Shown here: one piece after another, positions 54,728 through 63,622 of the stretch
How positions within the stretch are numbered: the stretch's first letter is position 1
Layout: each line of letters starts with the position of its first letter
Assembly (NCBI GenBank): GCA_012520575.1
Contig: JAAYOB010000002.1
Span: 15,269-79,268, forward strand
From: Candidatus Stramentimicrobium fermentans
GTDB lineage: Bacteria > Atribacterota > Phoenicimicrobiia > Phoenicimicrobiales > Stramentimicrobiaceae
Reading direction: 5' to 3'
DNA length: 64,000 bases
Position numbers and translations under genes: made by a program
The notes under the pieces: generated by a model
What the model saw: the letters and a program-made list of their open reading frames with translations, nothing else
Databases searched by the model: none
Told to the model about the DNA's origin: nothing

Positions 54728-55741
54728 GTGTATCTTGAAATGGAAATAAAAATGAATGATTACAATGAGAATCCTCTACTTGAAGTTAAAAATCTAAAAA
54801 AGTATTTTCCCATTAAAAAAAGTATATTGAAAAGAAAAACAAGCTATCTTAAGGCAGTTGATGATGTCAGCTTTTCTATTGAAAAAGGAGAAACATTTGG
54901 TTTAGTAGGAGAATCCGGCTGTGGGAAATCAACAATAGCGAGGACTATAATAAGACTATATAATGTAACAGGCGGGAATGTAATTTTTGATAATCAGCAT
55001 TTAGAAAATCTTACAGATACAGAGATGCAGCCGATAAGAAAAAAAATGCAAATGATTTTCCAAGATCCTTATGCATCACTAAACACCAGGATGACTGTTG
55101 GAGATATAATTGGAGAGCCTTTAGATATTTTTAAAATTGCATATGGTAGGGATAGACAAAATATTATTAATTCATTACTAGATAAAATAGGTCTTAGCAG
55201 TAAATATGCAAATAGATATCCTCATGAATTTAGTGGTGGACAGCGACAAAGAATTGGAATAGCAAGAGCATTAATATTAAATCCTCAATTAATTATATGT
55301 GATGAACCAATTTCTGCTCTGGATGTATCTATTCAAGCTCAAATAGTCAATATGTTGCAAGATTTACAACAAGAACTTGGTCTTACATATTTATTCATAG
55401 CCCATGACTTATCTATGGTAAAATATATTTCTGATAGAATAGGAGTAATGTATTTAGGAAAACTTATTGAATTAGCAAGAAGCCAGGATTTATATAATAA
55501 TCATTTCCATCCTTATACAAAAGCACTTCTTTCTTCCATACCTATTGCCGATCCAGAAAAATCTAAGAATAGGAATAGAATCATTCTTGAAGGCAATGTA
55601 CCAAGTGCAATAAATCCACCTTCCGGATGTAGATTCAGAACAAGATGTGTATATTCTATGAAAGTGTGTTCTGAAATTGAGCCAGAACTAAAGGAGGTGA
55701 GCATTGAACACAAGGTCGCTTGTCACTTAACTAATAAATGA
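54728..55741 (+). CDS. oppF: Opp/Dpp-type ABC transporter ATPase F
   Basis: A 337-residue ATPase partner of OppD. Walker A is GESGCGKS, the Q-loop is MIFQDPYASLNTRM, the signature is FSGGQRQRI, Walker B is LIICDEPISALD, and the switch is FIAHDLS. The C-terminal CRFRTRCVYSMKVC cysteine motif is intact. The frame starts at GTG 54728, but internal ATGs at 54740 and 54752 are possible starts, since no strong ribosome site decides. A 55-bp gap follows oppD. Confidence 0.92.
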   Translation: MYLEMEIKMNDYNENPLLEVKNLKKYFPIKKSILKRKTSYLKAVDDVSFSIEKGETFGLVGESGCGKSTIARTIIRLYNVTGGNVIFDNQHLENLTDTEMQPIRKKMQMIFQDPYASLNTRMTVGDIIGEPLDIFKIAYGRDRQNIINSLLDKIGLSSKYANRYPHEFSGGQRQRIGIARALILNPQLIICDEPISALDVSIQAQIVNMLQDLQQELGLTYLFIAHDLSMVKYISDRIGVMYLGKLIELARSQDLYNNHFHPYTKALLSSIPIADPEKSKNRNRIILEGNVPSAINPPSGCRFRTRCVYSMKVCSEIEPELKEVSIEHKVACHLTNK

Positions 55742-55788
55742 ATATTATTGTGAATTAATAAATTAAAAATAGAAAGGAAGATGAAGAA

Positions 55789-57411
55789 ATGAAGAAATCG
55801 TTAACAATTTTTTTAGCTACAATTATTTTCTTATCTATAGTTATAGGATTTGTATATGCAATTGACGCTAAAGGAAATCAAGATGAATATTCTGTGTTAA
55901 TTTTTAATGGAGAAATAGATCCTCCCACTTTAGATCCACAATTGAATACAATTAGTCATGGTAGTTTGATTATATATAATATGTTTGAAGGACTTGTCAA
56001 GACGAATACCAGGAATGAGCAAACACCGGGTGTAGCAGAGAAATGGGAAATCAGCGATGATGGAAAACAGTACAAATTTTTTATAAGAGATGACGCAAAA
56101 TGGTCTGATGGAAAGGCTGTCACTGCTTATGATTTTGAGTATGCCTGGAAGAGGGCAGTTAATCCTGCGAATGCTGTGAAATATGTAAACCACATGTTTT
56201 ACCTTAAAAATGCTAAAGATATTTTCGATGGGAAAAAACCCATGGAAGAATTAGGAGTTGAAGTAGTTGATGAAAAAACATTAATTGCCACTCTTGAAGC
56301 CCCAGTTCCATATATGTTAGAAATGTTTTCTTTTGGTGTATACAAGCCAGTGAGAGAAGATATCGTTGAAAAGAATCCTGATAACTGGACAACTAATCCT
56401 GATACTTGTATATCCAATGGTCCCTTTAAAATGACAGAATACAAGATGAACGATAGGTTAACACTTGTGAAAGATGAAAATTATTGGGATCAAGATCGTG
56501 TGAAGTTGAATGAATTGCAATTTGTGTTTATTGAAGAAGAAGGAACAGCACTTTCTGCATTTCAAGCAGGAGAGATCGATGGCTTATTGAATATTCCTAC
56601 CCAGCAAATACCCACTTTAATGATGGAAAGTGACGAATTTTTTATAAAACCTAGATTAAGACTTACCTATGCAGCATTTAATGTTACAGCATTTCCTTTT
56701 GATAATATTAAAGTAAGAGAAGCTTTTACAAAGTCGATAGATCGTCAGAAAATAGTAGATACAGTAATTCTTACCGGAGAAATTCCTGCAAGTGGGTTCG
56801 TTCCCCATGGCTTAATTGTTAATGGTAAGGACTTTAGAGAAGAGGGCGGCAACTTTGGTATTCAACCTACAGTAATGTTAGAAGAAGCACAGAAAGCTTT
56901 AGCTGAAGCCGGATATCCGAATGGTGAAGGTTGGCCAAAAAATGTTGAATATCTCTATAATACAAACGATTTGAATAAGAAAATCGCGGAGACACTTCAG
57001 GAGATGTGGAAAAAGAATTTGAATGTTGATGTTAGTTTAGTGAATGTAGAATCAAAAGTACATTCACAAAGAAGACATAGCGGTGACTTCCAGATTGCAA
57101 GAGCCGGTTGGGGTGCAGACTATAACCATCCTATGACTTTCTTAGATTTATTTACTTCGGAAGCCGGGAATAATACACCTCAATATAGAAAAGCAGAGTA
57201 TGATAGTTTAATTGAGCAGGCGAAATTATCAACAGATCCTGAAAAGACTATCGAATTACTCCATAAGGCTGAGGAGATGTTTATGAATGATTGGGCGGTT
57301 TGCCCTATATCTTATGCGACTCAACCAATCATGATGAAAGAGCACGTCAAGAATTGGGATTTAAGTCCATTAGGAGATATTAACTTTGACGAGATCTATA
57401 TTGAAAAATAG
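55789..57411 (+). CDS. oppA: Oligopeptide ABC transporter substrate-binding protein
   Basis: A 540-residue extracytoplasmic peptide-binding protein (SBP_bac_5 family). An N-terminal signal peptide (LTIFLATIIFLSIVIGFVYA) has no lipobox cysteine, so it is secreted or held by uncleaved signal anchor, not a lipoprotein. Family segments include PPTLDPQLNTISHGSLIIYNMFEGLV, KWSDGKAVTAYDFEYAWKRA, and SNGPFKMTEYKMNDRLTLVK. AAAGGAAG precedes the ATG. A strong terminator follows. Confidence 0.93.
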   Translation: MKKSLTIFLATIIFLSIVIGFVYAIDAKGNQDEYSVLIFNGEIDPPTLDPQLNTISHGSLIIYNMFEGLVKTNTRNEQTPGVAEKWEISDDGKQYKFFIRDDAKWSDGKAVTAYDFEYAWKRAVNPANAVKYVNHMFYLKNAKDIFDGKKPMEELGVEVVDEKTLIATLEAPVPYMLEMFSFGVYKPVREDIVEKNPDNWTTNPDTCISNGPFKMTEYKMNDRLTLVKDENYWDQDRVKLNELQFVFIEEEGTALSAFQAGEIDGLLNIPTQQIPTLMMESDEFFIKPRLRLTYAAFNVTAFPFDNIKVREAFTKSIDRQKIVDTVILTGEIPASGFVPHGLIVNGKDFREEGGNFGIQPTVMLEEAQKALAEAGYPNGEGWPKNVEYLYNTNDLNKKIAETLQEMWKKNLNVDVSLVNVESKVHSQRRHSGDFQIARAGWGADYNHPMTFLDLFTSEAGNNTPQYRKAEYDSLIEQAKLSTDPEKTIELLHKAEEMFMNDWAVCPISYATQPIMMKEHVKNWDLSPLGDINFDEIYIEK

Positions 57412-57439
57412 TATAATTAACAAGGCTATATAATAGCAA

Positions 57440-57495
57440 ATATAAGAGTGTAGTTAATCCAGAATATTAGGATGAACTACACTCTTATATTTAAT
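57440..57495 (+). terminator. Intrinsic terminator after oppA
   Basis: A 16-bp perfect stem (ATATAAGAGTGTAGTT at 57440-57455 with 57475-57490), a 19-base loop containing a small inner pairing, then TTAATTT. It closes the Opp operon before the transposase remnant. Confidence 0.8.
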
Positions 57496-57792
57496 TTATA
57501 TTATGTTCTACAAAAAATAGTGTATATTCTACTTTGGAATCTTTATTTTATTAATCTTATGTTCATCGCATATTATTTTTTCTTTTAGATATCCACAATA
57601 GAATAAAAAAATTCCAAATCCATTTTAAGGTAACCTTATATAATAGTTTTTTGAGTCTGGAAAACATATTCAATATTACCTATGTTCCCTTTTGTTTAGA
57701 TATTTAAATATAAGATTAATAGCCTTTCAGAAAACTCGCTCTTTAAAAACTAAATATTCGGAAGAAAATATTTCACAAAGCGAATCTTGTCT
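57496..57792. other. Intergenic stretch, nothing recognised
   Basis: No gene or clear structured element seen between the Opp terminator and the transposase remnant. Confidence 0.4.
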
Positions 57793-58230
57793 TTATTTCC
57801 AGTTCAGGCAGCCGTTAAGGCAACCAACATAAGTGATATGGGCAATGGTATAATGAGTAGAGATAGCTTGCGAACCTCTGAGAGTAGGGTCTTGTATGGA
57901 TAGCTCCAGCAGCTTGGAGAAGATTCTTTCCGACCCATTGTGCAGGCTATAGACTTTCTTGAACTTTCTACTCCCACAGGTAATCTGCTTGCGGATGTCT
58001 TCGTCTACCACCTGCTGGTAGATGAAACAGCCGGCACTCTTGGCAAACTAGGGATGCATCCAGGGACAGTAGGAGTTTTCCTCTTTGAACTTCCTGGAAT
58101 GGATCATCGGGCAGACAGGCTTGATTCGAATTCTCCCCCTCCTGGCATTTGCCCCAATAAAGCATCTCAAAGCCAGCCAGATCCGACTGTTCCTTAGCTT
58201 GACTAAGTCGAGAAAGGATTACCTTTCGGC
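57793..58230 (-). pseudogene. Decayed DDE-type transposase (C-terminal part)
   Basis: The minus-strand frame ending at 57793 reads GSRKFKKVYSLHNGSERIFSKLLELSIQDPTLRGSQAISTHYTIAHIT, typical of the C-terminal end of IS transposases with the conserved ER...F..L catalytic-Glu region. Upstream, the same frame passes one TAG and gives KPVCPMIHSRKFKEEN. Further upstream a frameshift gives LSQAKEQSDLAGFEMLYWG. No terminal repeats or other half are visible, so the element is dead. It separates oppA from the M17 peptidase gene. Confidence 0.65.
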
Positions 58231-58441
58231 CTGTTCTGCTTTAAAAAGCAGTCTCTGATGAATTTTAAATCGACCCATACCTTACCCTGTTTTTCTGAAA
58301 GGTAGCCTGGCAAAACTTAATATAGCATAAGATGAGATCCGGCTGGAGGTGAAATATAAAAGCGTATAATCCGGATATTCTTGTAAGGTAAGGGCTCAGA
58401 GTTTTCTGAAAACATGTAAGAATAATAATAAGGAGTGATGA

Positions 58442-59941
58442 ATGATGAAAATTAATATTGTTTCCAACAAATTAGAGATAAAAGAATTGGATACTTTAAT
58501 TGTTTTTTGCTATGAGGGTGGAGAGAATCTTGGGGATATTCAGTATTTTTTCCCGGATGTGTTAGAAAAGCAGAAGTTTATAATTAATAACAATGAGTTT
58601 GTTGGCAAAAAAGAGGAAGTAGTATCCATTAACTTTGCAAAATGTGAAAACCTACGAAAAATCATTTTTGCCGGTGTTGGTAGCAGGGAAGAAGTTGACG
58701 CTGAAACAATTAGAAGAGTGTTTAGTAAAGCAATAAAGGAAGCTATAAATTTAAAATCAAAAATAGTAGGGATTTCATTTCTAAATATTAAATATGAATT
58801 TCCTCTGGAAGTACATATAAATAGCGTCATTGATTCTGCAATATTGGCAAGTTATTCATTTAGAAAATATAAAAGTAAACATTGTTCACAAAATACCATT
58901 CATTCTCTTCAATTAATAGTAGATCAAGAGCTTTCCAATAAAGCAAAGAAATGGTGTAAAGAATCAATGATAGTAGCTGAATCTACCATTTTAGCAAGGG
59001 ATTTGGTTAATGAACCGGCCAATTATTTAACCCCGATAAAGTTAGCTGAAAAGGCAAGCTGTTTAGCTCAAAGTAGTCCAATGTTTAGTATTAAAATATT
59101 TGAACAAGATGAAATTAAGAAATTAGAAATGAATGCTTTCCTCGAAGTCGCTAAGGCTTCAAATAATTCACCCAGATTAATTGTAATGAGATACTATGGT
59201 AATAGTGAAGATAATCAAGTAATAGGTCTTATAGGAAAGGGTATTACCTACGATAGTGGAGGGTTATCGCTAAAAGACAAACAGCGACTTATTACCATGA
59301 AGCATGACATGGCAGGAGCAGCTGCTGTTATTGGCGTCATGAGTGCGGTTTCAAGAATGAGTTTAAAGGTCAATGTTGTGGGAATTATAGCTGCATGTGA
59401 AAATATGCTTTCTGCGAATGGCTACAAACCCGGTGATATTATAAAGTCTATGGCAGGGAAAACAATACTAATAAATAGTACTGATGCGGAAGGGCGATTA
59501 ACTCTGGTTGATGCAATTCATTATGGTATAGAAAAGGAAGGCATTAATAAAATAATAGATATAGCTTCTTTAACTGGAGGTGCCAGACTAACCTTCGGTG
59601 ATGTTGTGACTGCAGTGTTTACGAATGATGATGGATTTATGAATAATCTACTACTTGCTTCAAAAATTTCAGGTGAGAAATTTTGGAGATTACCATTATT
59701 TGATGATTATAGAAGTAAAATTAATTGCGACATTGCAGATTTAGTAAATTCTTCAGAAGATGAAAGCGCAAAGGCAATTGTTGGAGGGATGTTTATTAAA
59801 GAATTTGCTCAGAATAAACCCTGGCTTCATTTGGACATTGCTGGAACATGCTGGTCAAATAAAAATATATATTATTTATCAAAAGGTGGAACCGGTGTCG
59901 GAGTGAAGAGCCTATACTATTTATTAAAGAGTTTACAGTAG
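58442..59941 (+). CDS. pepA: Leucyl aminopeptidase, M17 family
   Basis: A 499-residue cytosol aminopeptidase. Metal ligands and active-site residues lie in GKGITYDSGGLSLK (Lys, Asp), MKHDMAGAAAV (Asp) and the signature NSTDAEGRLTLVDA (Asp, Glu, Arg). The N-terminal ~170 residues form the regulatory domain. AGGAG lies 6 bases before the ATG. It would finish peptides imported by the upstream Opp system, although a terminator and an IS remnant now intervene. Confidence 0.93.
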   Translation: MMKINIVSNKLEIKELDTLIVFCYEGGENLGDIQYFFPDVLEKQKFIINNNEFVGKKEEVVSINFAKCENLRKIIFAGVGSREEVDAETIRRVFSKAIKEAINLKSKIVGISFLNIKYEFPLEVHINSVIDSAILASYSFRKYKSKHCSQNTIHSLQLIVDQELSNKAKKWCKESMIVAESTILARDLVNEPANYLTPIKLAEKASCLAQSSPMFSIKIFEQDEIKKLEMNAFLEVAKASNNSPRLIVMRYYGNSEDNQVIGLIGKGITYDSGGLSLKDKQRLITMKHDMAGAAAVIGVMSAVSRMSLKVNVVGIIAACENMLSANGYKPGDIIKSMAGKTILINSTDAEGRLTLVDAIHYGIEKEGINKIIDIASLTGGARLTFGDVVTAVFTNDDGFMNNLLLASKISGEKFWRLPLFDDYRSKINCDIADLVNSSEDESAKAIVGGMFIKEFAQNKPWLHLDIAGTCWSNKNIYYLSKGGTGVGVKSLYYLLKSLQ

Positions 59942-60589
59942 GTTTTAATTAAACGTAATATTTACTATTGATAGGGTTATGGGTGAGGTCTTGGAAATAT
60001 AAGTTTCATTGAAATTTTCTTAATATCGCGGGATTTTTTTAAAAAAAACAATTCAATCTACCGTTGTCAGAATATGTTCATATCAAAACAGTACTCAATT
60101 AAAAGAATATGTTCTTAATAAAGTCAGGTATTTTATCAACTACTGGAGTAACCTGTATTCATATGATTTAGTCAAGTGTTTTAATACAGAAGAAGAGATT
60201 GATTACATAGAGGAGTTGAATATCGGTAACCAATGTTTTTAAAAACATTTAATAATAATTTAAATGATTTTACAAAAGCTGCAGATAGCATTATTAGAAG
60301 CCCAAGAGATTATTTTCAACTTACTTTCGTAGAAGAACCCTCCAAAGAAAAGTCCCCACCCCATTAATATCGGCATGCATCGCACCTTTATGAATATTTT
60401 TATTTTGTTGAGCCGGGAGAATGGCAGAAAATCCTGATATACTAACATAGAAGATTTATAAAAGGATGTAGATAATGGTTCGCACACAATATCTTCTTTC
60501 TAAAGAGGATTTTTTTTGAATGGAAACCCAGAATGGTATGTGATTTATTTGAATCTATTTTATAGAAAAATAAATAATAGGGGGTAATA
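59942..60589. other. Intergenic region, possible coding remnant
   Basis: No intact gene. An open frame ending at 60242 (about 60024-60242) lacks an ATG and reads ...TQLKEYVLNKVRYFINYW and CFNTEEEIDYIEELNIG. I do not recognise it; it may be the remains of a gene or chance. Confidence 0.3.
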
Positions 60590-61312
60590 ATGATGGTTAT
60601 AAAAGATTTATTTGAGATTAATAGGAGACTATCTTATGATTTATGGAATGTAACTTGTCGTAATGAAAAGCCAACAGGGTTATCGCCGAGATTGATTTTT
60701 CCAGTTAAGCGCATTCAACACGAAATTCGCATCAGCGAACAAGAGGCTAGAATATTATATTGTAATATTTTAAATAACCTTAATTATTTTTATTCAATCG
60801 AAACCCCGACAGATAAACGTTATAAACACACGGGCAATACAGAGGTTAGTGCGCTTTCTGATTTAAGTATTTATAAAAATACATGTGATAAAAAGAATCA
60901 CCAAAATTATTATTTTGATAAGTTGGCAAATATTGAGTTTAAAGCACATAATCCTGCTGAAAAAAATATTGAAAAAGATATAGAGAAATTAGTTAAAGAA
61001 GGTATTGATGGAAATTGGGTACATATCTTGAAAAACATTAACAGTGCAACACTACCGGTCCTTTTTCAAAAATTTATTAATTCAATAAAAGAATGTTCTA
61101 AAAAATTTGATAAAATATCTATTTTATTTGGTATTACTGTTCTAGATAAAAAGTTTAGTATAATTAAACACTTAGGATGGAATAATAGTGGTATAGGAAT
61201 TGACCAATATTTAAAAGATTTTTTTGTAATGCCTCAATTACAAGGGCAATCTATTGACCAACAAAAAGTACTTTTAGTGAATAATCAATGGGACTTTTTG
61301 AAATGTAAATAA
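60590..61312 (+). CDS. Unrecognised protein with PD-(D/E)XK-like motifs
   Basis: A 240-residue protein I do not recognise. The segment EVSALSDLSIYKN followed 25-30 residues later by NIEFKAHNP matches the D...(D/E)xK layout of PD-(D/E)XK nucleases: a catalytic Asp after a beta-strand start, then ExK in a second strand. A helical stretch with many acidic and lysine residues (EKNIEKDIEKLVKEG) follows. Neither methylase nor HNH motifs are seen. Stand-alone restriction- or repair-type nuclease is a hypothesis. AGGGGG precedes the ATG. Confidence 0.55.
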   Translation: MMVIKDLFEINRRLSYDLWNVTCRNEKPTGLSPRLIFPVKRIQHEIRISEQEARILYCNILNNLNYFYSIETPTDKRYKHTGNTEVSALSDLSIYKNTCDKKNHQNYYFDKLANIEFKAHNPAEKNIEKDIEKLVKEGIDGNWVHILKNINSATLPVLFQKFINSIKECSKKFDKISILFGITVLDKKFSIIKHLGWNNSGIGIDQYLKDFFVMPQLQGQSIDQQKVLLVNNQWDFLKCK

Positions 61313-61315
61313 AAA

Positions 61316-61345
61316 TTGATAGTGGCTAAGTAAAGTAGCTATTAT
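61316..61345 (+). promoter_or_regulatory. Promoter of the SAM-I leader
   Basis: -35 TTGATA (61316-61321), 18-bp spacer, -10 TATTAT (61340-61345), starting transcription ~20 bases before the riboswitch. Confidence 0.6.
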
Positions 61346-61368
61346 AAAAGCAAATAGAAATATAGTGT

Positions 61369-61486
61369 TTCTTATTAAGAGTGGCTAAGGGACGGACCCT
61401 GTGAAGCCCGGCAACCTGTCATTACAGAGATTATGATGCTGGTGCCAATTCCCGCGGAATGATATTCAATTCCGAGAGATGAGAAA
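61369..61486 (+). ncRNA. SAM-I (S box) riboswitch aptamer
   Basis: All core SAM-I segments appear in order: CTTATTAAGAG (P1, K-turn side), AGGGACGGACCC, the GAAGCCCGGCAACC block, GGTGCCAATTCC, and the closing GAGAGATGAGAA that pairs with the start as P1. Such RNAs sense S-adenosylmethionine and normally switch off Met/SAM genes. No Met gene follows; the next element is another leader and an AOR pseudogene. Confidence 0.92.
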
Positions 61487-61493
61487 AATAATG

Positions 61494-61527
61494 AACCTCT
61501 TCGGACTCGAAGGGTGGTTTTTGTTTT
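61494..61527 (+). terminator. Terminator of the SAM-I riboswitch
   Basis: AACCTCTTCG ... CGAAGGGTGGTT stem with a small bulge and a 4-base loop, then TTTTTGTTTTT. It is the expression platform that would form when SAM is bound. Confidence 0.8.
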
Positions 61528-61632
61528 TAATAAAAATAATGGTGTAACGCATGAGGGCAGGTCTAAAGATATAACAAAACCCATTTCTTTCAAGAGCTGA
61601 TCCCAAAGTGCGCAGCAAGGCCAGAATTAAAA

Positions 61633-61660
61633 TTGACAGTGGTAATCAATTTGCTAAAAT
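61633..61660 (+). promoter_or_regulatory. Promoter of the second leader RNA
   Basis: Consensus -35 TTGACA (61633-61638), 16-bp spacer, -10 TAAAAT (61655-61660). It would start a transcript near 61667. Confidence 0.7.
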
Positions 61661-61666
61661 TTAGTA

Positions 61667-61815
61667 AAATTGAATAGAGTAATGCTCCGATTTTATGTTT
61701 CCGGCAATAAACACTGCTTAAATAGGGAAATACAAAACGCTAGGTTAAAAAAGTAATTTTTTAGCCCGTCGTAATTGCAAAGGGGTTTTCACATCAAGGT
61801 GAAAGCCCCTTTTTT
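61667..61815 (+). ncRNA. Unassigned leader RNA or sRNA ending in an intrinsic terminator
   Basis: About 150 bases between a strong promoter and a terminator. Contains a 10-bp hairpin GGTTAAAAAA/TTTTTTAGCC (61743-61766) with a GUAA tetraloop, and a final 13-bp stem with T-tract. No open frame. It could be a riboswitch leader for the AOR gene (tungsten/molybdenum-cofactor RNAs occur at such genes), or a small RNA. I could not match its sequence to a known class. Confidence 0.5.
61780..61815 (+). terminator. Terminator of the second leader RNA
   Basis: Stem AAGGGGTTTTCAC (61780-61792) with 61799-61811 (one G-U), 6-base loop, then TTTTTT. Strong Rho-independent terminator 110 bp before the AOR pseudogene. 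Confidence 0.85.
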
Positions 61816-61924
61816 AATTGGTAATTACAGTAAAGCAGAAAGCTAAAATTTTTAAACTTTCATTCCTACAAAACAAAAAGTACTTACTGGTAACCATTCT
61901 ATAAAAAATAAAAGGAGGATTATT

Positions 61925-63215
61925 ATGAATACCGTTACTGGCAAAGTTCTCAGAATTAATCTGACTGACCGAAGCACAAAGGTTATGGATATTGGAAAAG
62001 AATGGCAGGACTTGTATGTCGGCGGAAGGATTGGCGGCAAAATTACTCTATGACAATCTTAAACCGGGACTGGATCCTTTTAGTGAAAGGAATATATTGG
62101 TATTTGCTGCCGGTCCTTTAACCGGAACGAAGGCGGCGCCTTGTTCAGGGAGATTGGTTATCGGTTTTAAATCTCCGCTAACGGGAACCATCGGTATCAG
62201 TAATTCCGGTGGATACCTTGCACCCATGATTAAACGTTCCGGCTGGGATGCCATCGTTGCGGAAGGAAAGAGCAGTTCCCTGGTCTATCTCTATGTAAAT
62301 GATGATAAGGTAGAATTTAAGGATGCTGCATATTTGTGGGGAATGAGTTCAGGGGATACCGAAGATAAGATTAGAGAAGAGCTCCAAAGTCCTAAGGTCA
62401 GGATTGCTGAGATCGGTCCGGCAGGTGAAAATAAAGTATTAATGTCTGCTGTTATGGTCGATAAAACCAGGGCTGCGGTCGTGGCGGTGCCGGTGCAATT
62501 ATGGGCAGCAAGAATCTAAAAGCCTTGGCTGTCTATAGTGCTAATAAAATAGAAGTTGATAATCCTGAAATGATGGAGAAATTTGTTCAACAGGCGCGGA
62601 AAGAATTGAATGAGGAAGCCTTTGTGAGAGATGAGCTGATGATCTACGGAACTTCTTCTTTTACTAATTCTATCCATGCATCGGGACTTTTGCCCACCAG
62701 AAACTGGCAATACACTACCTTTGATAAGATGGATAAGATTGGACATGCTGCCTACCATGAGATCTTAAAAGTAAAGCCCCGGGCTTGTTAATGAAAAGAT
62801 ATCTCCTTTTACCGATGAGAATAAATGGTGGGTAAAACCTTTTATGGAATTATCCATGATGACTAATCTTTTAGGGGTATGTCTTTTTGCCAGTATCACT
62901 TTAGCGGTGAAGGGACACACTTGGACCGGCCTTTACAATGCTGCAACAGGTGATAATAAGACCTTTGAAGAGGTGATGGAATCTGCCGAAAGAGTCATAA
63001 ACTTGGAAAGATTATTCAATGAGAGAGAGGGCTTCAGTATAAAGGATGAGGTACTTCCCTGTAGACTGAAGAATGAGCCTGCTCCTGACGGTCTGGGCAA
63101 AGGAAATGTAGCAAATGAAGAAATAATGTTAGATGAATTTTATGATAGTATGGGCTGGGATAAGAAGGCCGGACTGCCGACTGCGGAAACTCTGCAGAGA
63201 TTGAAGCTGAAATAG
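61925..63215 (+). pseudogene. Degraded aldehyde ferredoxin oxidoreductase
   Basis: AAAGGAGG and an ATG at 61925 start an AOR N-terminus (GKVLRINLTDRSTKV...LYVGGRIG), which hits a stop at ~62053. The next frame (61992-62519) gives CSGRLVIGFKSPLTGTIGIS and SGGYLAPMIKRSGWDAIVAE. A further shift near 62500 gives IMGSKNLKALAVYSANK to a stop at 62791, and another frame (to 63215) gives the C-terminal domain (MMTNLLGVCLFASITLAV...). The total is ~430 codons, not ~600. The missing part includes the Fe-S cysteines. At least three breaks make it non-functional unless sequence errors are responsible. Confidence 0.85.
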
Positions 63216-63285
63216 CAGATTGAACTAAATAAGAGCAACCCTTACTATTCTTAGTAATAGTTGTTCAGTGTAAATAATTACTGAG

Positions 63286-63325
63286 TAGAATTCCCTTACT
63301 TATGGAGGTGAGTAGGGGAATTCTA
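63286..63325 (+). terminator. Intrinsic terminator after the AOR pseudogene
   Basis: TAGAATTCCCTTACT (63286-63300) pairs with 63311-63325 (one G-U), 10-base loop, then TTATTT. Good hairpin, modest T-tract. Confidence 0.65.
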
Positions 63326-63388
63326 TTATTTAAAGTAATTAAAAATAATTTGGGAAAAAATGCAAAGGATTTAGTCTTGACCCGGTGC

Positions 63389-63409
63389 TAACCTTGAACT
63401 GTAAGGTTA
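63389..63409. promoter_or_regulatory. Operator-like dyad TAACCTT-N7-AAGGTTA
   Basis: Perfect 7-bp arms with a 7-base centre, followed at once by AATAATGCTATATT that could hold a -10 box. The size and position recall MerR-type operators, but no such regulator is in the window. Confidence 0.4.
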
Positions 63410-63622
63410 ATAATGCTATATTAATTTTATTATCAATATCCGAAATGCTGCTTAGCTGGTTTCCCCAACCGTATTATTGGCGGGAAATGTCTGACATAAA
63501 AACATTTTTAATTGAAATAGTCTTTTAGCTATCCGACTTCATCAGAATATAATATGGTTTTACTTGCCATTATCTTTTTAGGTAAACTCTGGTCAATAAA
63601 AATATAAGAGGGGGGTGGGAAT

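Larger units (their letters stand above)
63216..63622. other. Intergenic region with terminator and operator-like dyad
   Basis: No gene seen. It holds a terminator at 63286-63325 and a dyad at 63389-63409, both listed separately. Confidence 0.5.

Noticed and set aside
61992-62791. Two separate new genes
   Set aside because: Their translations align end to end with different parts of AOR, so they are pieces of one pseudogene.
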